A stretch of 33,268 nucleotides of DNA from an uncultured Isosphaeraceae bacterium (GTDB lineage: Bacteria; Planctomycetota; Planctomycetia; Isosphaerales; Isosphaeraceae), in NCBI GenBank assembly GCA_937858365.1, contig CALLYK010000249.1, positions 1 through 33,268 of the forward strand, in the 5' to 3' direction. The position numbers and the translations under genes were made by a program. Shown here one piece after another: positions 1 through 7,393 of the stretch. Positions within the stretch are counted from its first letter, which is position 1. Every line of letters begins with the position of its first letter. The notes below the pieces were generated by a model. That model made no database searches and was not told where the DNA came from. It worked only from the letters and a program-made list of their open reading frames with translations.

Positions 1-197
1 CAGGTGGTGCCAAAGCCCCTTGGGTCCGGCCGCGCAAGCATCATAGGGGAGTGCTCCCCATTGGCCGGCTGATCGGGGACGCCTAGTGTTCCAGACGTCG
101 GCACCATCGAGAGTCGGCGCCAGACAAGTCCACGGACCAGAGGTCCGCACGAGTGGTCCATCCGGACCGAAGCAAGACATGAGGGAGGGCAAACCAG

Positions 198-515
198 ATG
201 GCCAACAAGTCATTCTCCGCCGCAGAAGGCGTGATCGCCGAGTCCGCGAAGATCGTCGACCAGACCCGCACGGACCTGAAGAAGCAGATCGCCGACCTGA
301 GCGACAAGATGGACCAGGTCAAGCAGTACTGGCAGGGTCAGGGCTCGAACAGCTTCCACGGCGTCAAGAACGCGTGGACGACCAACGCGCAGGATGTCAT
401 CGACGTGCTCGACATCTTCGAGCAGAACCTGCGGTCCAACGAGGCGACGTACCAGGCCAATGAGCAGGGCGCGAGCGACCGGCTGAGCAAGTACACCTCG
501 CAGCTCAAGCACTGA
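198..515 (+). CDS. WXG100 family (ESAT-6/CFP-10-like) protein, first of a pair
   Basis: The 105-residue protein has the size and helical-hairpin composition of WXG100 substrates of type VII (ESX) secretion. The hallmark W-x-G turn is visible as W45-Q46-G47, and a YxxxE export signal follows the second helix (Y85 to E89). WXG100 proteins form helical dimers that are exported by the EccC-driven ESX membrane complex. The start is supported by a purine-rich GAGGGAGGG sequence about 8 bases upstream. A second WXG100 gene follows 44 bases downstream in the same direction, the usual arrangement for a heterodimeric pair. No ESX core gene (eccB, eccC, mycP) lies in the visible part. The gene is actinobacterial in character, unlike the core of the window. 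Family assignment is firm; which partner it pairs with is inferred from adjacency. Confidence 0.88.
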   Translation: MANKSFSAAEGVIAESAKIVDQTRTDLKKQIADLSDKMDQVKQYWQGQGSNSFHGVKNAWTTNAQDVIDVLDIFEQNLRSNEATYQANEQGASDRLSKYTSQLKH

Positions 516-559
516 GCTGAACCGACCACCTGACACCAGACGTAAAGGACACCAAGACC

Positions 560-850
560 ATGACCGGTATGAAGGTTGACTCAGCGGGCCTCGAACTGCT
601 GATCCAGGACATGAAGGCCGGCTGCAACCAGCTGAGCACCCGTCTCGACACGATGAAGGGCGACCTCGCCAAGTACGTCTCCCAGTGGGAGGGTGGCGCG
701 CAGAAGGCCTACGACGTGGCCCAGAAGCAGTGGGAGCGCGAGATCACCGACCTCAAGGAGCTTCTCGAGGACGTCCGCTTGGCCGTCATCGAGTCCAAGG
801 AGAACTACCTCGAGGGCGAGCTCAAGAACGAGAAGAGCTGGGCCAGCTGA
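560..850 (+). CDS. WXG100 family (ESAT-6-like) protein, second of the pair
   Basis: This 96-residue WXG100 protein carries W43-E44-G45 at the predicted hairpin turn and a YxxxE signal (Y83 to E87) near the C-terminus. Both flanking segments are strongly amphipathic and helical. Length matches EsxA/EsxB-type proteins (about 95-105 residues). The chosen ATG has AAAGGA upstream; an in-frame ATG three codons later (M4) is an alternative. It lies 44 bases after the first WXG100 gene and is probably co-transcribed and co-folded with it. Such pairs are exported through the ESX apparatus to the cell surface or medium in Actinobacteria. The specific EsxA or EsxB name is not assigned because the secretion core genes are not in the window. 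Confidence 0.88.
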   Translation: MTGMKVDSAGLELLIQDMKAGCNQLSTRLDTMKGDLAKYVSQWEGGAQKAYDVAQKQWEREITDLKELLEDVRLAVIESKENYLEGELKNEKSWAS

Positions 851-964
851 GGCCAGGGGCACACCACTGACGAGCATCACCGGCCCTGTCCTCCTGCCTC
901 GAGCGGGCGCGACAGGGCCGGTGGCCGTGGCTGGTCAATCGGTCGGACACAAGGGAGGGACGCG

Positions 965-1462
965 ATGACGGAAACGTCAGCGAGCTACCCGGCGGAATAC
1001 ATGCGTCAGCTCGCCGGGGACAAGCAGAAGCAATGGGACAAGATCAGCCAGGAGGGCAAGCAGGCGCTCCAGCAGAACGGTCTCGGACTCGGCGACTTCG
1101 GGGACCTGAACATGTTCAAGAGTTTCGGGGAGCGCTACATGGCTGCTCGCGAGCTCTACCTCGGAGCGCTCGGCGCCGCCAAGAACGACATCGACGCGAT
1201 CGCGGAGGGCATCAAGCAATCCGCCCAGACAATGACCGATCATGACGTCGAGGCCGGCGCCGCCTTCCTGGCTCTCCAGCGTCGGTGGGAGAACGGCGGC
1301 ATGCAGTCCGAGGCAAACCAGACGACGGACAACGGGCAGCACCAGCAGCGGCGCACGACCGAGGCAGATGCCAAGTCCAACGCAGCCGACGCTCGGGCGC
1401 AGGAGGCTGGGGGCCAAGGCTTGCCGGCCACGACTCAAGGCGGAACGGGGACGACGGCATGA
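965..1462 (+). CDS. Uncharacterised protein in the ESX locus
   Basis: This 165-residue protein has no signal peptide or membrane segment. The first ~115 residues are predicted helical, and the last ~50 are polar and low-complexity, rich in Q, T, A and G. The start has GGGAGGGACGCG directly upstream. Its stop overlaps the start of the next gene by four bases (ATGA), indicating translational coupling with the downstream WXG-like protein. I do not recognise the family. By position it may be an export partner or chaperone-like companion of the WXG-containing protein that follows, as accessory proteins often sit next to large ESX substrates. That role is inference from neighbourhood only. Confidence 0.6.
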   Translation: MTETSASYPAEYMRQLAGDKQKQWDKISQEGKQALQQNGLGLGDFGDLNMFKSFGERYMAARELYLGALGAAKNDIDAIAEGIKQSAQTMTDHDVEAGAAFLALQRRWENGGMQSEANQTTDNGQHQQRRTTEADAKSNAADARAQEAGGQGLPATTQGGTGTTA

Positions 1463-2184
1463 GGATCGATTCCGGGGGCGGGGGGCCAACTCTGGACCCC
1501 AAGGCCCTGGCGTACGAACGCGAGTTGTTCACGATGTTCACGTTCGCGGACTACATGGTCACGTGGGCGACCGACGATTGGCAGACGTCCGCCACATCCT
1601 TGAGGGACATGTCCACGGACCTGGGCAAGATCACCCAGCGTCTACGTGAAGGCGACGGCACGCCCGGTGCCTCGGGATGGACCGGACCCGCCGCGGACGC
1701 CGCCACGGCCAGCTTGTCGACCCTCGCCTCGACCCTCGACGACCGAGCGGTCGAGATGGACCAGGCCCGCGCCGCCATGAAGGGCCTGACCGGGGCCTAC
1801 GACTGGGCCAAGGAACAGTGGTATTCCAAGATCGTCAGCAACTCCAACAATCTCAAGCCCGAGGCCTTCACCAAGACCGATCCCGTGAGTGGTCACCCCA
1901 CGTCGGACCCCGCGGCGTATGCCGCTGCTGTCGACGCGATCTACGAGGAGCGCAACACGGCGGCCAAGGGGATTCTGGATGCACTGAAGAAGCGGGTGGG
2001 TGCGGCGGCCGATGACCTTCCGGTCGAAGACACCACCACGACCCCCACGCCGTACTCACCCGCCGGCTCCGGTGGGACTTCGGCCAACTACGCGACGAAC
2101 ACGGCCACGCCGTCCGGGCCGACCACGACGATCACGACCGCGACGCCGCCGCCACCGCCGCCGCCGCCACCGCCGCCGCCAGCC
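1459..2184 (+). CDS. Large WXG-like type VII substrate, truncated at a chimeric join
   Basis: The ATG overlaps the previous stop (ATGA). About 242 codons are readable before the frame enters a CCG/GCC run and then planctomycetal sequence. Residues around 30-130 are helical and include W-T-G followed by PAADAA, resembling the WXG turn of longer ESX substrates. A Thr/Pro/Ser-rich linker and a polyproline tract (T-P then about 12 Pro) follow. This layout, a helical WXG-like domain plus a proline-rich linker, is typical of polymorphic-toxin or other multidomain ESX substrates, whose C-terminal effector domain would come next. That domain is missing because the sequence changes organism within 2144-2187. 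Beyond about 2187 the apparent continuation to a stop at 2280 is antisense to the TolC-like gene and is not real. The exact end is uncertain. Confidence 0.65.
2144..2180. repeat. CCG/GCC low-complexity run at the left chimeric join
   Basis: A 37-base tract of CCG/GCC triplets is broken by single A residues at 2154 and 2169. Read on the plus strand it encodes the polyproline linker of the ESX-locus protein. Read on the minus strand it encodes the polyglycine stretch of the TolC-like protein. Both genes enter the tract and neither leaves it with recognisable sequence, so it is the probable point where two unrelated genomes were joined by shared low-complexity sequence. Confidence 0.7.
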
Positions 2185-2186
2185 GC

Positions 2187-4616
2187 GGCCTGCTGCGGCC
2201 CGACGATGTTCTGGAGCGAAAGGTCCGTCGCCCTCACGGTGGAGATGAAGTTCTTTTTGGCTAAGTCATATTGGGTGTAAAAGAGGATCAATTGGCGAAC
2301 CTCGTTGCGGACTTGCAATTTGACGTTGTCTTCCGCGCCCATGAGCAAGCGTCGTTGGCGTTCGTAGTTGACGAGGACGGTGCGGAAGTTGTTTCGTTCG
2401 GACAGCCGGACCAGGGGGAGTTCACCGTTGATGACGAGGCTGAACTGTCGGGACTGGTCGAGGAAGCCGAAGGGGTTGGAGGTCGTGGGCGGGGTGATCA
2501 CCTGATTGGTGACCGTGACGTTAAATATACCCTTGAGGGCGTTGTCGGCCACTCGAATTTGGCGCCAGGAGTCGTAGAGCTGGGCCCGTTGGTTCATCAG
2601 GTCGAGGCGGTTTTCCAGGGCGACCCGCTCGGCGGCCAAGAGGAATTCCTCTTCCAGGTTGGGGTCGGCAATGGCCTTCTGAAGGGACCGGCCGTCGACG
2701 AGGATGTCCGGGAGACCCGGCAACTCGCGGATCAGTTCCTCCAGGTCGGATCGCTGGACGGGCGAGAGCGCGAAGATGGCCTTATACGCTTTGCTGAAGC
2801 CCGACAACATGCTGTAGTCGGCGACGAGGTCCAGGTCCGGCGGCAGCCCCAACTGAATCTTAAACTGATCGAGAAGGGTCCGATACTGAATTTGGTCGTT
2901 GATGAGCGTGGATTTCTGTCCCTGGAGGGTCAGGTCGATCTGGTCCACGTCCAGGGCGGAGACATTCGAGCCAACGCCCTCGGAGAGCCCCTTGTAAATT
3001 GTCAGGACGCGTTCGAAGATGACGACGTTGCGGAGGTCGTTCTCCACTTCCTGGAGGTTCTGGATGAGGTTCAAGTAGCCGATGCTGGGGTCGCCGGGCG
3101 TGCTGGTCCCGCCGCCCAGGGTCGTTGTGGCGAACCCTTGATTGCCGATGGTCATGATGTTGACGAAAAACTCCTGTCGAAACCGCGCGAAGTTGCGGAT
3201 TTCGTAGAGGAGGTTTCGTTCCGCCTGAGTGAGGGGCTCCAGGGTGACCGCGCGACCGCCGCCGCGAATGAACGGCTGTGTGAGGGTCAACGGCAGCAAA
3301 GACTGGACTGTCGGTTGCCGCGAGTTCTGGCCCGTCAATTGGAAGATCGTCGTGTTGGCGAACCCGCCGGCCAAGCGCAGGCCGCTGTTGAAGAGCTTGC
3401 CGAAGCCGGCCAGGGTGCTCATGTTGAGCTGGGAGAGCTGGCCCCCCGGGGCCTCCGTCGTGCGGTAGAGCCACTGATTGGGGCCCGTGCCGGGGGGGAT
3501 CGTGGGACCAACGGCCCCTGTGACCCCCGCGAGGCCGGCCCCGCCGACGGCTGAGCTTGGGGTGATGCCGGCGATCCCCTGGGGCTCGAACGCGAAGCGT
3601 TGCAGGGTCACGGGAAGGGCCGTGAGGAGAAGGCCTTCGAGACGGAATTGATAAATGCGACTGTTGATCAGGGCCAGTTCCAGGGCCTCGCGCGGGCCGA
3701 TCCGGTAAGGGTTGGCGTCTTTGGAGAGACCGGCCGCCGCGAGTTCCTGCTCGAAGCCGAAGGGGACCGGCTTGGTGAGGAATTTCTTGAGTTCGTCCTC
3801 TTCCTCACTCCCGGTGCCCAAGCCCGGGGCCGTGTCCACGTTGCGGATATCGATGCGGGGTTCGGGATCGTTAGGTATCCTGGGACCTTGGTCTTGGCCG
3901 GGCTGCGCGGGCCGAACCGGAGGCGGCAGGTTCGTCTCCTGAAAGGCGGCCATGAGCACGGCGGCGTCCTTCGTGGTGGGGGACGGTCTGGGCGACCGGG
4001 CGGCGGAGGGTGTGCTCGGGTCGGTATTAGGAGGAGGCGTCGCCGGGCGAACGTCCGTCCCAGAATTCGGGACCATATTCGAACCCGCGTCGGGTCTGGG
4101 GTTTGCGTCGCCCGGTTTGATCGTGGAAGGACCGAACGGGGCGGCGCGGTTCATGGGCGGCGGCGGCGGCTTGACGTCTTCCTGGGCTTGTTTCTCCGCT
4201 TCCTCCCGCGCCCGGCGCCGCGCGTCGACCTCGGCGGCCGGCCGGTCGTTTCGATACGCCTCCAGCATGTCGAGGTAGCCCGTGCCTTCCAAGGGGACCA
4301 TCAAGCGCACCTTGGGCGCCTGGGGCACGGGGGAGAGGGCCTCGGCCACGAGGTCATCGGGAGGGGCGGGAGGGAAGTCCGGATCATACGGACTGGCGTA
4401 TCGCGACAGGGCGGGCGGCTCGGCCGAGTACATCTCCAGCCGGAACCGCGGGTCGCGGCTCTTTTCGAAGATGGCCTCCGTCGCATCTTGGTTGGCCCAG
4501 TTGCGGAAGAACTCGCGCGTGCAGCCCAGGTTCGGCGTGAGCGCCAAGGCCAGGGCGGCGGTCGCCCAGCTACGGCGACGGCGTGACGCGCGGGTTTGTT
4601 CTGCGTTCCGGATCAT
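2187..4616 (-). CDS. TolC-type outer-membrane efflux protein, C-terminally truncated
   Basis: The gene reads from an ATG at 4616 towards lower coordinates for about 810 codons, until it reaches a Gly-rich tract at the join. The N-terminus is basic, with a hydrophobic stretch ending in a Cys (residues 14-33, ...NLGC). This resembles a weak lipoprotein signal, although the -3 residue is not ideal. A Pro/Asp-rich spacer follows to about residue 290. The rest is long helical coiled-coil sequence with the spacing of outer-membrane factor (TolC/OEP) repeats, including a conserved Arg/Tyr/Asn-rich entry and a helix near the end resembling VRNEVRQLILFY. OMF proteins form the trimeric outer-membrane channel of tripartite efflux or secretion systems. 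Planctomycetal members usually have a Gly-rich loop and then a final helix pair of roughly 100 residues, which is absent here. No inner-membrane pump or adaptor gene is visible. Confidence 0.7.
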
Positions 4617-4994
4617 CCCTGGCTCCTCCCCGGGCCTCCGACCGCGCGGGACGGAAGGCGCGCCATGACTACGCGACCTCCCGATCGGGCGGGCCGTGCC
4701 GTCTATATCGGCCGCGACACTCGTGTGGATTGAACGATGTGGACGATCAAGCCCATTCGGCCGCGGTCGACGAGACAAGCGACCCCATGGAATGGAACGG
4801 TTGGGATTGGGTCCAGTGAGGGGCCGTCCTTGGTCGAATGAGGAAGGTGAGTGTTCCCGGCGAGGTCCCTTCCCCCCTTCCCAGGGCCTGGGGTCGCCGG
4901 GACCGTGGACTTGTGTCCTGACGCGAGGGCAGGGATGCCCGATCGGTCCGGTGCGCCGGCACGCCGGATCGGGGTTTCGAGAAGGGAGTCTCCC
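4617..4994. promoter_or_regulatory. Divergent intergenic region between the efflux and FG-GAP genes
   Basis: This stretch of about 380 bases separates two divergently transcribed genes and must hold both promoters. It is GC-rich apart from short patches around 4725-4810. I see no confident -35/-10 pair, operator or RNA gene. The many overlapping ORFs on both strands have no similarity I recognise and look like high-GC shadows. Confidence 0.35.
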
Positions 4995-7268
4995 ATGCGG
5001 CAGCGAACGAGTGGGCCCCGATCGGCGGGCGAGCGGCGACGCGAGCGGGCCCGTCCTTTGGTGGAGAGGCTCGAGGACCGCTTGAACCCAGTGGCGATCG
5101 ACATGACCGCGATCGCCTCGGCCCCCTACGGCATCCAGCAATGGGGGAGCGTCCTGAATGGAGGGGCCGGTTACGCCGTGACCGACGTCGGCGATGTCAA
5201 CGGCGACGCCTACGACGATTTCGTCATCGCCGCCCCGTCGGTCGTCTACAACGGGCAGATCGGCCTCAGCAACCAGGCGGGGACCGCCTACTTGGTGTTT
5301 GGCTCCCGCCAGGTGAATCAAGCCACGATCGCCGATTACATCAATCTCAACCAGCAGCAACGCACCGGCGCACTCGGCTTTCTCGGCAACCTGAACCAAC
5401 CCAACCCCATCAACGGTCAACCCGGCTTCGATTACGACGGCGTCCAGATCACGGCCAGTCAGAGCCCCAACGGCGAGCTCGGGACCTCCGTCGCCGGCGT
5501 GGGGGACCTCAACAACGACGGCCTGGCCGACTTCATGCTCGGCGCGCCCGGCGGGGCCAGTGCCTCCGGCCTCACGCAGAACTTCGGCCGGGCCTACCTC
5601 GTTTACGGCAATCGCAACATCGGCAACATCAAGCGGATTGACCTGGATACGCCCAGCTCCAACCCGGCCGCGATTGTCGTCACGTTCGTCACGAGCCAGT
5701 CGGCGAGCAGGACGGGTTTCGCCGTCTCCGGTGTGGGGAACTTCCTCCGCGACGGGACCAACAGCATCGCGATCGGCGCGCCCAACGTCTCGCTCGGCGG
5801 CCTTTCCAACAACGGGGCCGTATACGTCCTCTCGGGGGGCGTCGTGCGCACGCCGGCCACAAGGACCATTGACGTTGGGACCATTGGCCAGACCGGTGGT
5901 CTGGCGGGTGTCGTCTTCATCGGCGAACGGTCCGGTCAGCAGGCCGGGCTGGCCGTCGCCAGCGCGGGCGACGTGAACGGCGACAACGGCGGCGCCACGG
6001 GGACGCCGGACGACCTCCTCATCGGCGCCCCGGCCGCGCAGACGTACCTGAACCCGCCCGGCGCCTCGACCGCCGCGGGCGACGCCTACTTGATCTATGG
6101 GCAAGGTGGTTTGCAAGCCGCGCAGACAAGCTCCGGGTCCCCCGCTCGGTTGAGCATCAGTTTGGCCCGGATCGGCGCGTCGGGTACGGGGGCCCTCGCC
6201 GGCGTCGACTTCATCGGCGAGACCACCGGGGACCTCGCCGGTTTCGCGGTGAGTCCGGCGGGCGACGTCAACGGCGACGGCGTGAGCGACTTCCTCATCG
6301 GCGCGCCGGGGCGTAACGCGAGCACGGGACGCGTTTACCTCGTTTACGGCGTCTCGGGGGCCAACGCCTTGGGCGGGCGCGTCTCGCTGAGGAACTTGAC
6401 CACGACGCTGAAGTCGGCCGTCTTCGATGGTCCGACCATCGGGGCCCTGGCCGGATACTCCCTCACGGCCACAGGGCGGATCAACAGCGACGCCCTCAAT
6501 GAGTTCGCCATTGGCGCCCCAGGGGCCAACAACGGCCAAGGGGTGGCCTATCTCATCCCCGGCAACGCGAACCTCTTCGGCTCGACATACTCACTGGACA
6601 CCAACGGCGTGCAGAGCGGGCCCGTCTACGCGCTGGTGATGACCGACAGCCAGCAGTCCCTGGTGCCCAACTTCTTCGGCGGCGCACTGGGGGCCAGGCG
6701 TTTCCCGATCACCGGCGGGCGATACATCGACAGCGACACGGTCGCCGACTTCCTGATCGGCGCCCCGGCCTTCTCGTCGTCGGGCACGACGCAACGCCAG
6801 CTCGCCGGCCAGGCGTTCGTGATTCAGGGACGCTATATCGCCAGCCTCTTGACCGTCCCGCCCGGAGGCGGACCCGGTCCGGGACCAGGCCCCGGCCCAG
6901 GCCCCGGCCCCGGCCCCAGCCCGAACTTCGCGGCGCCCGCGGCCGGCGGCGGCGAGCCGATCTCGAACGTTTTCATCCCGCCGGTCGGTGAGGCCCTCGT
7001 CCCGTCGCTCCCCACTCTCTCGAAACTCCACTATGCCGCGATCCCCGCGGAGGTGGCCCTTCAGCCGTACCGGCCCAATCCGGCCTATGCCAATCGGCTG
7101 GCCACCTTCTACGGCCTCTCGACCTCGAAGCGCAAGCTGGGGACGAAGTACAAGCACAGCCCGCAACGCGCGAACACGCTCGGCTACGGTGTCTTCTCGC
7201 GCGGGAAATACAAAGTTGGGCAGGTCCGGTTCGCCCCGGTCCGCCACAACGGCCCCACGATCCCTTAA
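4995..7268 (+). CDS. Secreted FG-GAP (integrin-alpha-like) seven-bladed propeller protein
   Basis: The 757-residue protein begins with a basic stretch and the planctomycetal surface-protein motif ERLEDRLNP (residues ~24-32) instead of a classical signal peptide. Seven FG-GAP-type motifs follow, at about residues 65, 168, 247, 324, 422, 495 and 576. Each ends in a form like DFLIGAP, and several contain a calcium-binding D-x-N-x-D-x-x-x-D loop (for example GDVNGDGVSDF). This count fits one seven-bladed beta-propeller. A Gly-Pro repeat linker (about 624-643) leads to a ~105-residue C-terminal domain that is also found in the neighbouring paralogue. The start has GGGAG upstream; the longer frame beginning at 4851 lacks support. 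FG-GAP propellers bind calcium and ligands in adhesins. Adhesion or matrix function and cell-surface location are inferred. Confidence 0.85.
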   Translation: MRQRTSGPRSAGERRRERARPLVERLEDRLNPVAIDMTAIASAPYGIQQWGSVLNGGAGYAVTDVGDVNGDAYDDFVIAAPSVVYNGQIGLSNQAGTAYLVFGSRQVNQATIADYINLNQQQRTGALGFLGNLNQPNPINGQPGFDYDGVQITASQSPNGELGTSVAGVGDLNNDGLADFMLGAPGGASASGLTQNFGRAYLVYGNRNIGNIKRIDLDTPSSNPAAIVVTFVTSQSASRTGFAVSGVGNFLRDGTNSIAIGAPNVSLGGLSNNGAVYVLSGGVVRTPATRTIDVGTIGQTGGLAGVVFIGERSGQQAGLAVASAGDVNGDNGGATGTPDDLLIGAPAAQTYLNPPGASTAAGDAYLIYGQGGLQAAQTSSGSPARLSISLARIGASGTGALAGVDFIGETTGDLAGFAVSPAGDVNGDGVSDFLIGAPGRNASTGRVYLVYGVSGANALGGRVSLRNLTTTLKSAVFDGPTIGALAGYSLTATGRINSDALNEFAIGAPGANNGQGVAYLIPGNANLFGSTYSLDTNGVQSGPVYALVMTDSQQSLVPNFFGGALGARRFPITGGRYIDSDTVADFLIGAPAFSSSGTTQRQLAGQAFVIQGRYIASLLTVPPGGGPGPGPGPGPGPGPGPSPNFAAPAAGGGEPISNVFIPPVGEALVPSLPTLSKLHYAAIPAEVALQPYRPNPAYANRLATFYGLSTSKRKLGTKYKHSPQRANTLGYGVFSRGKYKVGQVRFAPVRHNGPTIP
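6864..6923 (+). repeat. Gly-Pro codon repeat encoding an interdomain linker
   Basis: About 60 bases of alternating GGN-CCN codons encode G-P repeats between the propeller and the C-terminal domain of the first FG-GAP protein. The paralogue at 7394-9976 has a folded-looking insert at the equivalent place instead. The tract is likely to be an extended, protease-resistant spacer and is a candidate site for length variation between strains. Confidence 0.7.
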
Positions 7269-7393
7269 TCTTCGCGCGGTGCGGGCCGGCCGCGCTTCGG
7301 CCGGCCATTGCCCGGGCGGCCGACCCGTTCATTGATCCAGGATGAAACCCCCGAGGCCCGGGGCCTTGGGACGGACAGGAGGAGAGGTCCCCC

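Noticed and set aside
2144-2180. CRISPR or tandem-repeat element.
   Set aside because: The tract is simple CCG/GCC low complexity without spacers; no CRISPR-like repeat-spacer structure was seen anywhere in the window.
2187-3554. Long plus-strand frames opposite the TolC-like gene, including the apparent continuation of the ESX protein to 2280.
   Set aside because: They mirror the codon structure of the opposite-strand gene and have no recognisable features.
4617-6539. A long minus-strand open frame extends upstream of the TolC-like start, through the intergenic region and across much of the first FG-GAP gene.
   Set aside because: It is antisense to a well-supported propeller protein, has the Arg/Gly/Asp/Val-rich look of high-GC shadow translation, and the real start with an exported N-terminus is at 4616.
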